Notes: a model not told the origin generated them from the letters alone. 64,000 nucleotides of DNA from Eudorina sp. 2006-703-Eu-15 (GCA_003117195.1 BDSI01000080.1:62001-126000); one strand, 5' to 3'. Counted from the stretch's first letter, positions 44,966 through 57,306 are shown. Program-made: numbers and translations.

Positions 44966-47894
44966 ATGGCAGCTTTACTCCAAGCCGGGCGCGTGCTGAG
45001 TGTGCCGTCGGAGCGATGCACAAGCAGCTCGCTGCCGCTTGCAGCAGCCCCTATTCGACAGCCTCACATTCAACAGCACAGTAGCTGTATGCCGGCTTCG
45101 ATGGCGAGGTGCGACTTGTTCAGACGCCCCGTGTGGTGTCTGGCCAACCTGCGCGTAACCTGATTGGTCCTTCTGCAACAGATCACATCGTCGTAATGTT
45201 GAAGTTCGCGGTATTAGGCGCAGTCCAGTTGTGACGCCCGATATCCAGATAGGCCAGGGTGACGACGCGGTATGTGCTGTATCTCGCTTACCTAGTATAC
45301 CGACGAGGTCATCCCGTGTAAGAAGTATTTCTTCCCTCCACCAGATCCAAATGGACTTGTACCGATACCTGCTGACGAACCGTATTATTTTCGTCGGCGG
45401 CTACATCAATGACAAGGCGAGGCCTGCTGGGGGCGCTCGTTGCCCTTGATCCGCTCTGGCTGTGTATTAAATAACGGGGTGTGCGCGGATGCAGATGGCA
45501 ACACAAATTGTGGGGTCGCTGCTCGCGCTAGAGGCTGTTGACGAAACGGAAGATATCCGGCTGTACATCAACTCTCCAGGTATCAACAGCATTAGCCGCC
45601 GGAAGGGGCGTTTGTGTCATGACCATGAGGGGGGGAGAACTCCAAGGCGGCATCCCAAATCCTAACGGCGTGCACACCGTCTCCGTGCAGGTGGCCAGCC
45701 GTACTCGGTCCTGGGCGTTGTGGACGCCATTCAGTCCATTAAGCCCGACGTGCAGACGGTGGCGCTTGGAGCGTGCTACAGCTATACCAGCTTGTTGCTG
45801 GTGCGGCCCGGGGGTCCTGCGTACAACATAGGGGTTCTGGGGCGGGGTCGCACAGCCGGTGCCTGGGAGCCGTGCTGATGCCACGTCCTGGGCGCCTGCC
45901 GGCGACAGCATATGGCGTCATATGGCGTCATTGCAATCCACATTCATGTGGGGAAATCTGTAACACACCAACACGTGCCGTTGCTCACACGCACACCTGA
46001 CGTGGCGCGCCCACTTTCCACGCGGTCGAGCCCGGGCAGAGGGCTGGGAGGGCCATTCCCGTTCCGCGTTACCATTGTACCGCAGTCAGTGAACCAACTC
46101 CCAGCCGTTACGTACGTCACTATGCGCCCCCTTTTGTTATGACTGCTTTCCCTCACCCGTACGTACATGGGCGCCCCGGTGCACACGCTTGCGTGTGTAT
46201 GCGCGCAGGCCTCCGGGACGAAGGGCAAGCGGTACGCCATGAAGAACACGCGACTGATGATGACGCAGCCCATGGGTAAGTGAAGCAGGCGGGCCTGGCT
46301 GAGTGGCCCTGCCAGCGGCGCGGCATGAGGGGTGGCATGATGTGGATTACTGGTATACCACCGGACAGATGGTCTCGGTGCCGTTTACACGCGGGCTGGC
46401 AGTGTACTGGAAGGTGAACCCTACGTGCGCCGTAGTCCCGGTCACCAGCCAGCCAGCAGCAGGAGCAGCAATATCTTCCGCGGGAGCAGCGGCCACTGGG
46501 AGCGTGAGCGTCATCCGCGCAGACCGAGAAACCGGCAGTCGCAGACGGATTTGTTGAAACACGCTGCTGCCGAACGTGCGTAACTCTGGTACTGCGCTGT
46601 AGGCAGGCACGGAGGTGCCGGAAAGGTTGCGACCAACCGAAAAACTGCCTGGCAGAAAGCCCCGGCGCTGGCTCTGCGCCACTTGGGCTGGCAGCAGTCC
46701 GGCGGCGCTAGCAGCGGCAACTCACTCGGCGCGCAGCGGCCGTCATAGGCAAACCCACAAGTCGATGTGTTGTGGGTGGTGTTGGTGGTGGGATTTTGGA
46801 TATGGGTTTCTGGTAAGATTCTGGAGGTGGGATTTTGGAGGTGGGTTTCTGGTGGGATTCTGGAGGCCCCAAGCATCAGGGCAGGGGGCCGTCCGAATGG
46901 CACTCATCAGCTGCTGCCGAAGCGCTGTGAAGGGCCCAGCGGCTCGCGCCCGTGGATCCATGATCCAACGGATCCTTACCCGGCCGGTCTTCGCGTGTTC
47001 ACAGCAACGTCAGCGCCAGAAGCGACAGCCGCAGCGGTGGCGGCGCCTAGCGTTGAGGGCAAGTGTTATGGCTCCGAGCCCCGAGCGAGTCGGAGTCGAT
47101 AGAGCACATGGTGTCCATCATTCGAATTCGCATAGACATGCCTGAAGGATTGCGGCTGGTTCCTTCAGGGGGGGACCGATGGTAGGGAGCTAGAGATGTT
47201 TCGATGGGCTCAAGGCATCCGCCGTGCCGCTCGTCGTGATGGTGGCTCGCAGGTGGGTCCCAGGGTGACATTTACCAGATCAAGAAGACGGTGGAGGAGC
47301 TGAACGCAATCTACCAAATCTTCTGTCGGTACTACATGCGGTTTACGGGTATGAGCCAGGACCAGGTGGAGCAGGCCACGTGCCGGGACTACTTCATGAC
47401 GCCGGAGCAGGCCAAGGTGGGAACAGTTCATATGAGCATGCAAGAGCGGTGAAAGGGAGGGTGATTGGGGGCCCGCGAGGTGATGTCCTTGGGACAAGCG
47501 TCGGTGGCCCGGGCCGAGGGCACTGGGCAACGACGCCAGCGCTACTCGGTGACGGCGAGGGGATGGACAGGGACAGCAAACCACGATGACGGCCGAATGA
47601 CAAGCAGCCTGGGGAATTTGTATGGCCAGGCAACAGAGGGCTTTCCCAAAGCGCTTGTGCTTCCTCTGTCGAAAGCCGTCGCACCTTAGGTGCCCTGACC
47701 GTTCTGTTTTTCATTCCGCGGGCCACTGTTTTCTGCCTGCTGTCTCCCCTGGTCAGATGGAGGGCCTCATCGACGACATCATCAGCGGCAAGGACGACTA
47801 CACGGTGCCCCCCGCGGTGGTACGGCAGTTCCGTGAGATCGGTCTCATCGATGACCTCACGCCCGGGCCCTTCCTGAAGACGAACTGCAATTGA
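44966..47894 (+). CDS. CLPR: ClpR-type (non-proteolytic) plastid Clp protease subunit
   Basis: This is a subunit of the plastid ClpPR core ring. Exon 1 (44966-45154) encodes a transit-peptide-like sequence (MAALLQAGRVLSVPSERC) rich in Ser, Ala and Arg. Later exons are about 45345-45416, 45495-45579, 45691-45800, 46209-46275, 47253-47416 and 47757-47894; their phases close. An extra small exon near 45220-45275 is possible, so the N-terminal join is not fixed. Family blocks: YLLTNRIIFVGGYIND, IRLYINSPGG, VVDAIQSIKPDVQTVALGA, KGKRYAMKNTRLMMTQP and RDYFMTPEQAKMEGLIDDI. Aligned by eye to ClpP, the catalytic Ser position keeps Ser (GACYSYTS), His is Thr (MMTQP instead of MIHQP), and Asp is kept (CRDYF). 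The missing His makes it a ClpR. The intron at 45417-45494 starts with GC. A C-terminal extension of about 30 residues follows the Clp fold. Which ClpR it is remains open. Confidence 0.9.
45417..45494 (+). other. GC-AG intron in the ClpR gene
   Basis: The 78-base intron has donor AAG|GCGAGG and acceptor GCAG. Splicing at these sites joins GGYINDK to MATQIVG in frame, as the Clp family requires. No GT donor is available at the position. Confidence 0.75.
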
Positions 47895-48697
47895 TTCGGT
47901 CCGCACAATGTGGGCTGCCTGAGAGCTGGCCTGCGCAGCAGGCCACGGAGACGGGGGACGTAGCATGGAATCCGCACGGCGAGCGTGCATTGCAAGAATG
48001 CTGCTCGGGCCAGCAGCTACGGCAAGCGCCCGTCACTGGCAACAACGCCTGGGGGGTTGCGGGTGGGTGTGACAAGTATGAAACGTGGCACAACAAGTGC
48101 CTTCACTTTTGTGCGGAATCGTTGGTTCGCTGGGTTGGCAGCGCTGGACAGACAGATCAGTGCGCCTGTGTTTCCGTGGCTTTTAGGCAGTCAACGGAGA
48201 AGCTGCGGGACGAGGCGCTCGACCGATGTTTTGTTGCGATGGTGATTGGTCAAGAGATAACGCACCTGTGCAGGATGCCCTCGCGGAACCCACGGCGACA
48301 GGGTTGATGCAGTTCTTGAGCCGCAGCCAAGAAATTTTTACATTCGATGAGCTCAGGCCAAAGGTCTCGTGTGGGTTATCAATTGCACGCCAGTAACGTT
48401 TGTATCCATATCCATGTCACGTGATCCGCATAGCGACCCGGGATGCCCACCGTCAAAGACGGATCATGGTCCTCTCATGTACTCGATTGCGTACAGAACA
48501 ACACTAAGACCCTTTGCGATCTACCCACCGGTACTGCTATCACAGAATGCTGTTACCCCAGTTACCGCAGAAGGACATCCGGACCAACAGTCGGGTTTAT
48601 GTATGCGGTGACCAGTGAGTCACTTTCGTACGCTCAGTGATCCTGCCTACCCTCGCCATCGCGCGCATATGCAGAACGGCGATGTCACGAGGAACTC
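47895..48697. other. convergent intergenic region (3' ends of ClpR and SUFA)
   Basis: No gene seen. A TTACA at 48338-48342 can serve SUFA on the minus strand. I found no TGTAA for ClpR before 48974, which lies inside a SUFA intron, so ClpR may end at a non-canonical signal or overlap SUFA. Confidence 0.5.
48338..48342 (-). terminator. candidate poly(A) signal of SUFA
   Basis: TTACA on plus equals TGTAA on minus, about 355 bases beyond the SUFA stop. Confidence 0.5.
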
Positions 48698-49657
48698 TCA
48701 CACTCCAAAGGATTTGCCACACCCGCACGACTCGGTCGCGTTCGGGTTATGAAACTGAAAGCCACCTCCAATGAGAGCGGAGCTGTACCCAAGCCTCATT
48801 CCGAAAAGATACAGAAGGCTTTTCGGGTCCACGACCAGACGAAACCCGTCCTCGTACGACATTACATGGTCGTCGTCTGTGACCTTGTCCACCGATTCAA
48901 AGTCCATGTGGTATGACAATCCCGAGCATCCACCTAAGGGCGGAAAGGAGGGTGAATCAGGGTATGACAAGCATGTAAAAGAGACGAGCCAGCTGTGTAC
49001 GAACGCCTTTGATGCGATGCCGTGCAATTATGGGCATGCAATGACCAATGAGGATGGCATCCCTTGTGCGTCTTGCCGCCCCACAGTTCGAGCGACGTGA
49101 GTGTATGTGCTCGACCCGATATTTGCATATGAACGCGCAAACGAGCTCGGTGTGCAATTACATAACAAGGTGATAGATTAGCCCACTTTAAATTAGTTGG
49201 TTGCGGAAGGCATGTGTTTGCGAGCGTCTGATGAGGATCCGAAAGCTACTCAAAGTTGCATACCTTGGCGAACGCCAACGCGGAGCAAAAGCTCATCCTG
49301 GTTTTTGTGCTCGGCACGAAGTTTCCGCAATTGGTCCAACGCCTCGGGAGCCAACGAGATGGCGGGAGGTGACGAGATTCCCGCAGTAACCGTTCCGCCT
49401 GCTAAAAATTACAGCGCAAGTAACAGCGCGCCAACTTAGACAAAACAATTCAACAGACTGACGCCGAACCCGAAGCTTTCCGTTACAAGCCAACCCTCCA
49501 ACAATGAACGTTCGTTGGCTCCAAGGGCGTTCTCACCTGCCGCTGCCTCAGCACGAACTGGAAAACGTCCCCGCACAACCCTTGGGACTAAGTTGGTCCT
49601 CAACTGCTGCTTCTGGGCGGCAGGTACATTCCGAACGCGAACACCTCGCGACAGCAT
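48698..49657 (-). CDS. SUFA: plastid SufA/IscA-type iron-sulfur carrier
   Basis: A-type carriers accept Fe-S clusters from the SUF scaffold and pass them to apoproteins in the plastid. Three exons on the complement, 49537-49657, 49264-49398 and 48698-48933, with phase 1 at both junctions, give 163 residues. Residues 1-40 form a basic, acid-poor transit peptide ([20 protein letters not shown]). The mature protein starts with [17 protein letters not shown]. It contains the three cluster-ligand cysteines: GGCSGLSY near the middle and SCGCGKSF at the end. Between them are [13 protein letters not shown] and [17 protein letters not shown], the SufA/HesB signature. Plant plastid SufA is nearly identical in these blocks. 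The ATG at 49657 is the only sensible start. It lies 150 bases downstream of the TMEM45-like gene on the same strand. Confidence 0.95.
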
Positions 49658-49807
49658 AGTTCTCGATGAGAAACGTCTTTAAGTCGCAACTTCACGTTAT
49701 CACGTTATCACAAGAAACGTCTGGTGAACACAAATAAATTAAGATAGTCCACATGCACCGTACAACTTCAAAACCACCGACACGAGAATGCAACACCCAG
49801 CACCTCG

Positions 49808-52018
49808 TTACTTCCTAACACCGTTCCTCATCCCCGTTACAGGCGTCATCAGAACGGCTTGCTCAGGCAACGGTTCATCCGATAGCAGCCGGGAGGTTTC
49901 AAAGCCGCCGAAGGATGGGCTGCCGCCGTTCTCGGCATTAGCATGGGGAACGCGTCTGCTGTAGACCTCCAGTAGCCCGTACACTGCATTCCAATTAAGT
50001 ACAGACTCATAAGCAAATTGAAGCACATTCCAGGACCAAGAACATTGTCAACTTGCCTGAAAGCATGTAAGTCGCAACAAGCAGCATATGGAAGGCGAAG
50101 ATCATCGGGAGGAACATGGCGGGCGCCTCATCCTCCTTCATCTTGCCGTCTTTCGGGTCCATATACATGTCGTTCCAGATGAGTTTACCTGAACGAGGGT
50201 AGGAGCAGGCGCAAGCCCCACGGTCATACACATCTGCCAGCCCAACCAGCCCAGCCCAACCACTGCAGCCGTCTGGGACATTCCTCAAGCTCAGCGAAAT
50301 CGCACCTCCGAAAAGCACAGCGGCCGCCTGACAAAACCACGTGCCCTGCAGAAGCATAGAGCCAGCGCGCCCTGCAGTCAGCAGGAAGCAGTCCGGCCAG
50401 GCTGCTTCAAGAGCTGAGAATATAGCGCCTGCCCAGCATGTCTGCGCCAGCAGCCAGTGCACCGTCTGGTCCAGTGCACCGTTTTTCTCATGCATGCTGA
50501 ACAGCATAGCCTCAATGAAGAAAGCTCCAGACAGTACGACCTGCGGAAGTTAAGGATGGGCGTGAACACCGGACGAAATGCTACATTAGGATGTGGGTAC
50601 CGTTCAAGCTTTACAAGTCATGGTCTCATGGCGGGTCTGTGCCCGGCGTTTCCACTTATCGTGTTAGGACGATGCCGGACTTCTCCCATGGCACCATGGC
50701 CGATGTCAAACCGTCCATGGGTGCCCCTAGCCAGGCCATGCACCCTTCCGTGCGCACATCAACAGGCAGCCGAACTCAATCTGAATCTCACCCCAAATGT
50801 GCGGCCGGATCAGGTACGTACCATGTTGGTCCCCTGGGGAAACTTGACGTGGAAGCCGACCAGCTCGACGATGCCTGCACGATGATCCATGGAAAAATGT
50901 AAGTCTTTGCATACTGCAGACACTTGACGCGACGCGCAAGCAGAAGAACCCACCTGACAAGGCAAAGCCGAGGTTCATACTAGCGTGAGCCCAGGAGTTA
51001 AGGTGCTGTGTCACAATGCGTCCCTGGCGTGGTTGGTCATCACTGTCACAGATAAGTTCCCTGTGCGGCGTAGCGATGTGCGGGTACGGCAAGGCAGGCA
51101 CGATCATGCATGTCCATGAAGGCTGGGGATCAGTCCGTGGGCGGTTCAAGTGTCCAAGTATTCTATCTCAGAAACGAGGTCCAACACCGCATCGGAACTC
51201 AAACACACGTACTCCAGCTTGAGCCCATACAAGTGCACCCAACCAGCCAGACAGTGCCGTCCTTCAATGATTGAGGGCGTGGCGAGATAGGCGTTAAGGC
51301 GCGCGCACCGAAGACCATGACGCACGGATGTCTCCGGTCGGCCTCCGGAATGTCTGTGTCGCTACGTTACCGCGTGTCCGGCTCCAACCGTGTCGCGGCC
51401 TTTGCTCCTATGGCAAGTGTTGCCCCACTGTGTGCCTCGCACCCCGCGTGTTTGGATGTTTTACGGGCGGGATGCTCACTCACGTACCTAACACTCAGGG
51501 TACCCAGTGGGTATCGCTACCAATGAACCCTTTACAGGGGGATGGGTGTAACGTTCCCGTTTATGCCGTTCTGTTGCTCAATTTTTCGGTCACCCCTTGC
51601 ACTTACTTGTAACCGCCGTAAGTAATCTGAAGGATGAACAGGAGGATTCCACCGATTGCCTTCAGGACCGACTCCACCGGGTATCTGTTTAGTAGGGCGA
51701 ACACCAATGCAGAACAAGTGATCGGAGTTCGTACAGTCCATGACGTCCTTGTGAGTCCCCAGCATGAATGAGACTGCCTCCCTTGGGCGGGTGCGGGTGC
51801 ACGCCGCACGTCCATTCGCAGGGCTGCTAGAATCCTCCCACAGAATGCATTCGTGGCTCGTCTCCCACACGACGTGCATGTGGCGTTCGATCTAAGATGT
51901 CGCTGCAGTAGCCACCATCAGCTGCTCCCCACCTGTTGAACCCGTTCAGGGCAGGCACCATAGGCAGCAGGCCTTCTGTGGACCGCGCTTGGTAAGGCCG
52001 GCCGCTGCGCAAAGCCAT
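49808..52018 (-). CDS. TMEM45/DUF716 membrane protein
   Basis: Seven exons on the complement: 51933-52018, 51607-51684, 50954-51042, 50822-50874, 50306-50540, 50057-50188 and 49808-49983. Phases close and give 282 residues, the usual TMEM45 length. About seven hydrophobic segments are seen, for example AIGGILLFILQITYGGY, ASMNLGFALSGIVELVGF and MFLPMIFAFHMLLVATYML. Family marks are the LNSWAHASMN block (like the NWQHS region), GALDQTVHWLL (like PLDQHIHSLL) and the MLLQGTWFCQ motif. The intron 49984-50056 starts with GC. Reading through it would end at a stop after LVLECASICL, while splicing adds VYGLLEVYSRR and a polar tail with a dileucine-like SRLLSDEPL. Molecular function of the family is not established. 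It is divergent from gamma-tubulin. Confidence 0.87.
49984..50056 (-). other. GC-AG intron in the TMEM45-like gene
   Basis: The 73-base intron on the minus strand has donor TCAG|GCAAGT, the textbook GC donor context, and acceptor GCAG. It is phase 1 on both sides and removes an in-frame stop. Confidence 0.72.
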
Positions 52019-52623
52019 TGCGTTGCGCCATCCAGCCGAGATGAGCCACTGCGTGGAAAAGGAGGAGCGACTCGCATCTCTCTTGCGGGCGGCCCATCAG
52101 GCGCGAACCATCACTCGACGCACGTGTGTCGCCCATATCAGGAAGATGAGTCCTGGAAAAACGTGGCCCTGAGTGTTGCCCTGGCGTTCGGGAATCGTTC
52201 TGCCATAGCAGTCATACATAACAGAGTCGCCCATTTCCATGCCTCCGTGGTTCGTCATTTTTGTTACGCGATTGCCTCTAAGGAGAAAGACTTAGTCGGA
52301 GGACAACACGCTATGGCCAAACGTTTGAAGTCTGAAAGCTATTATTGCGAATTGAGACAAGTGTACACGTCGATCTCATGCCAAACAGTAACAATTGAAT
52401 TCCGTCATGAATTATGTGCTGGAGGTAGCATGAGTTCAGATTACGCGTCAACTCTTCGTAACTGTGTTGTACTAGGCCGGTACCTCCTCATTGCTCGCAT
52501 GGAACGCACGCAATCCCGCAGTGCGAGTACATCGTATTATTGCGTGAAATTTTATTAGATTAACAAGCATTAGGGTGGAGCGAAACCAGTGCCTTTGATC
52601 AGGGGAGCGTTGCGACACAGGAA
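52019..52623. promoter_or_regulatory. shared upstream region of the TMEM45-like gene (-) and gamma-tubulin (+)
   Basis: 605 bases between divergent starts. The half nearest gamma-tubulin (about 52200-52600) is AT-rich for this genome. A long open frame crosses it but has no family resemblance. No specific element was recognised. Confidence 0.55.
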
Positions 52624-55600
52624 ATGCCGCGTGAGATTATTAACCTGCAAGTAGGCCAGTGCGGCAACCAAGTAGGCAGTGAATTCTGGCGAAAGGTGCG
52701 CCCATACAGAGTCACTTTTTGAGAACAGCTCAAATTATGAAGCTTTTTGGACAGCTACGTGAGGCGTATGTCTTTCCGCATACAGTTATGCCAAGAGCAC
52801 GGGATTGCGAAAGATGGACGATTGGAGGACTTTGCAACGCTGGTGGGTACTTTGGCGCCATTCAGTGTCGTCCATGCAGGCACCAAGAAACAACTATGTA
52901 CAATCTGTGCTCTCAGGGAGGCGACCGCAAAGACGTCTTCTTCTACCAGGCGGATGACGAGCAATACATTCCCCGTGCCATTCTCCTGGACCTGGAGCCA
53001 CGGTAGGGTGTCGGCGGGTGAACGGGTTTCTTCCTCACCGGGTGTGGCTCATTACTCCGTGGGTCTGCAGGGTTATCAACGGCATCCAAACGTCCGATCT
53101 GCGGAATCTATTCAACCCAGAAAATATCTTCGTTTCAAAAGAAGGAGGTGGCGCTGGTAACAATTGGGCTAGCGGCTACGCGCAGGGCGAGGCGGTCCAG
53201 GAGACTCTCCTCGACATGATTGGTGAGCATCTCATGCATGTGCCCTTGAGATCTGTAACGGCATATGTTTGCGGCTTATGAGTGCGCACGTGCATAGGCT
53301 GCAACCGTCGAAGTGCAAATCGGTGAGGTTGCGACTCACAAGGGACCATGTTGGGGCACGGCGGGATGGGCTAATTCGTGGTTCTTCCCGACCGTAAGCC
53401 ATCCCCCTAGTCCGCAGCACTAAGTGACAGTTTGTAATCTGAATGGTAATGTGGCGTCAACCTTTCATCAACTGCCGCGCGTGCTTTCTTATGCTTGCCC
53501 ATTGTGCTTGGATTTGGAACTGTTGGAAACCCTGGGTGAAATCAGACCGGGAGGCCGAGTACTGCGACAGTCTGGAGGGCTTTAATATGTGCCACTCCAT
53601 CGCCGGCGGCACCGGATCCGGTATGGGTTCGTACATGCTGGAGCTGCTGAGTGACCGCTACAGCAAGAAGCTGATCCAGACTTACAGGTTGGTTCTGTGC
53701 GCGTCGTAATGCCCACGGTAGCATTCCAAGAGGGCGCACGGCATGGGTTCGTGCACTTGACCGCGAGGTGGGTGCTGTCAGGTGGACGACAAACGCAGCA
53801 CGGGGGCAAAGGCCTGGGCGCGGAGGCTCAATGTGGCAATTTCTGGGAGTCACCTTTGTGGCACTGTGGAGGACCCCATTGCAAGCCGTTGGCGCAGCAC
53901 GTGTAGCGCTGACGGCGGTGCCTGTTCCCGTGCAGCGTGTTCCCCAACCAGTCGGAGTCCAGCGACGTAGTCGTACAGCCATACAACTCGCTGTTGACGC
54001 TTAAACGGCTGACGCTGCACGCGGACGCGGTGGTGGTGTTGGACAACACCGCGCTTGATAAGATCGCGGTGGAGAGGCTCCACTTGCACAAGCCAGACGT
54101 GCAGCAGATCAACAGCCTTATCGCCACGGTGATGGCGGCGTCGACCACCACGTTGCGGTACCCAGGTATGAAGGCGGTCCTGTAGCTACGTAGTGTCCAG
54201 GACGCCCATGCCTGGAGGGCCTCGTGTTTAACAATTGCCATCTGAAAATTTCCCAAAGCCAGAGGGCGATGTTGGTATAGTGTCGAACATGGATACCGTT
54301 TACGTTGTCCATTGATCCCGAATTTTAGCATTGGATGAGTGCCGCTGCGGTTGCGGGAACCGCGACGGTGGCAATCGCGTTGCGACGCGTTGCCTTCCTA
54401 GGTCTCCGACCACGTGTCGGCCTATTGGAACCGCGAATCGCCTGACTACATCCCATGTACACCACGACAGCGGGTCAGCCGCCGGTCCTACAAATCCCTT
54501 CGTTGCTGTAACACGACCACGTGATGTTTCCCACGTGGACACCCTGGGCGCTGCTGTCCGCAGGCTACATGAATAACGACCTGGTGGGGCTGGTGGCGTC
54601 CCTCATCCCGACTCCCCGCTGCCACTTCCTCATGACGGGCTACACGCCGCTCACGGCGGAGAACGCGGCTGGGCAGGTCACTTCGAATATCCGCAAAACC
54701 ACCGTGCTGGACGTCATGCGGCGGTTGCTCCAGCCCAAGAACATCATGGTGCGCAGCGCGGGGCCCTTCAACGCCGCCATGCAGTCTTCGCCATTTCCGC
54801 AAGCCCAATTCCAGATACCATCTGATGACTGGGGAACGATGTCCGCCGGCCTGTACAGGTTTCAACGCACACCAAGTCGCGCGACATCAGCTCGGCCAAG
54901 TACATCTCCATCCTCAACATCATCCAGGGCGAGGTGGACCCCAGCCAGGTCCACAAAAGCCTGCAGCGCATCCGCGAGCGGCGCCAGGCAAATTTCATCG
55001 AGTGGGGCCCGGCCAGCATCCAGGTGTGTGTGTATCTGACCGGGCACGACGTTGGCCAACGGCTGTTAAACCAGCCCTAACGGAAAGACCGCCGAAGCAC
55101 TCTCTCCCAGGTACGGGGGAGAGGGGCGTAAGGGGCCACAGTCCCCTAGCTCTTGACCAAGGGCCCTCGCCTGGTCCCCATTCTGAGCAAATGAAAGACC
55201 GGCGACAGCTGTGCCCTAACGAGGCATTGGGCAGAACCCCATCCTGAGCGGGCTGTGCCTTGCAGCGCGCTTTTCAACCTCCTCAAGTACTTGTAGCACA
55301 CGGGGCGCGTTCCTGAGCAACATGAAGGCGCGCCCCTGTCGGTGCAAATAGCACTAGCCTGATCCCTGAGTCCCAACCTATGCGCAAAAGGTAATGTTTG
55401 CAGGGTGTGTCGCGGTTGCCCAACTTAATGAATGCCGTTGCGCCGCTGACGACTGGTGCGCAACTCGTTTGTAAGGGGCCGGTTTATGGAAATATGCGCA
55501 GGTGGCTCTGTCCAAAAAGAGCCCATACGTGCAGACGGCTCACCGGGTGAGCGGGCTGATGCTCGCCAACCACACGTCGATCCGGCACCTCTTCGCCAAG

Positions 55601-56073
55601 GTGCTCCGAGACTACGAGAAGCTGATGGGCCCAAAGCAGGTATGGGGCTGGACGTCGGGACAAACTGCCTGCGGGCGGGTGGGCACTGTCCTTGTCACAT
55701 GCCAAGTGTGTCCAAGTCGGCATGTGCAACCACGTACGTTTGATTCACGTCTGCTTGCTGTCCCCGGCTTACAGGAGCGCCAAGCTTTCATGCAAGCGTA
55801 CAAGGACGTGCCCCGCTTCAACGAGCGGGGCGGCACGGCACTCATCGAGGAGTTCATAGACGCGAAGGAGGTCGTTACGGAGCTGGCCGCTGAATACGCG
55901 GCGTGCGAGTCGGCCGACTACGTGAGTGCATCTGTTGCGGCTTCGGAGCGATGTAACGAAGTACATGTGCCCCGCGTTAAACTTAAGACACATCACCTCC
56001 CTGGCCAACACTTTCGTACCTGTTGTGCTGTGTGCGCGAATCGCCGCAGATCCAGCGACAAATGATGAGCTAG
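52624..56073 (+). CDS. TUG1: gamma-tubulin
   Basis: Gamma-tubulin nucleates microtubules at basal bodies and spindle poles within gamma-tubulin ring complexes. Eleven exons: 52624-52695, 52787-52843, 52917-53002, 53071-53222, 53546-53687, 53936-54165, 54564-54748, 54859-55023, 55502-55639, 55775-55921 and 56050-56073. All phases close and give 465 residues, slightly longer than the human 451. The N-terminal [17 protein letters not shown] is diagnostic for gamma rather than alpha or beta. The nucleotide-binding GGTGSGMGS loop is intact. Other gamma marks are [47 protein letters not shown] and [12 protein letters not shown]. The last exon is 24 bases, ending IQRQMMS. No frame defect was seen. 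TTLL and gamma-tubulin both act on microtubules, but the 5.5 kb between them contains an unrelated gene, so their proximity is probably accidental. Confidence 0.97.
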
Positions 56074-56140
56074 CAAGCTGCAACGGCGCTTGTGTGGGCG
56101 CTTGTAATGAACGAGCTGCAGTCGTGGCATCTCAGCCACT

Positions 56141-56145
56141 TGTAA
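56141..56145 (+). terminator. candidate poly(A) signal of gamma-tubulin
   Basis: TGTAA, 68 bases after the stop. Further copies lie at 56103-56107 and around 56450 and 56714. Confidence 0.4.
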
Positions 56146-57306
56146 CATAAGGCACCCCGCCGGGGTCCACATATAAGACTTCACGGGTCATCAGGCTGGT
56201 CCCACGTGCAGGCCTGGCATCCGTTCTGGAACCTGTCTTCGCGGATTCTCCAGTAGGCTAATGGCCATTTGCTGTTCTTTTCTTTAACTCGCTGGGGTGG
56301 GGATGGGGAGTTGCCTGGCTTGCGTTTCCTCCGGGCCATTCCCATGCTTCTAGGTAGGTTAATGTTCGCAGGTGGGGTAAGGGTGTTTCACGGTGGTGGG
56401 ATGTGTGCTGCAGGGTCCGTCACTCAATATGACCCTTCGCTAGCTACTGTAAGCTATGAATTCGTCCGACGTATCAAATTCTGGCGCCTGGTCCAGTCCG
56501 GTGTGTTGAGTTCGTACATCAGATGGGTTTAGCGAGGAGCACAAGCAACCGACGCGCCTCCGTAAAAGACTCGCTTGCATTAGTCACATTTAGACGCCAG
56601 GCCGAAATGTGAAACTCTGAACCATCCCGGCGAAAATTCGAATGTACCCGAGTACGACTACCTTGGGACATTCACTGTACTGCCACTCACCCACATGAAA
56701 ACCATGAATTGTGTAACACGCGACACAGAAACTAGTTGCACAGGTCCGATTTGAATCTGCCTAACCTAACCTACAGTCAAGTCAACCTGCCTGATAATCT
56801 GCACAGCACTAATCTACCTACGCGTTGGTCGATGGTCCAGTCCGGGTAGCACCTCTTAACCCAAGAGGGTCCTCGCCACGACCGACGATAAGCATTTGCA
56901 AAACTCAGCATAGCCCGCCTCCAGCGTCCAGAATTTTGGTAAACCACAGCAGTATGAAGGAACCATCACGGTGGTCAACTGTCAGTCTTTGCTCCACCGC
57001 CCAGCGTCCCGCTGGACCTTATCCTAGCCCTGCCCATACCGCGTGCAAGCATATTGTAAAACTGGTCAGTATTAGAATGGAAGATCTCGTGCGTTGTGTG
57101 CCATGATCTGCAATCGGGCTCTAGAACTCACCACTGCGGCTGCTGCTCGTCCTAGTACGACTACCCTGACAACGCGCCAGCCCACCCCAGCGAATGCTAC
57201 ATGCTCGGAAGCTTGCTGTAACCGCAAGCATTGCGAAACGGACAACAGCCAACGCCAATCGCGCAAGTCAAGGATACATTGCAGAACGCTCCACCAGTGA
57301 TGCAAA

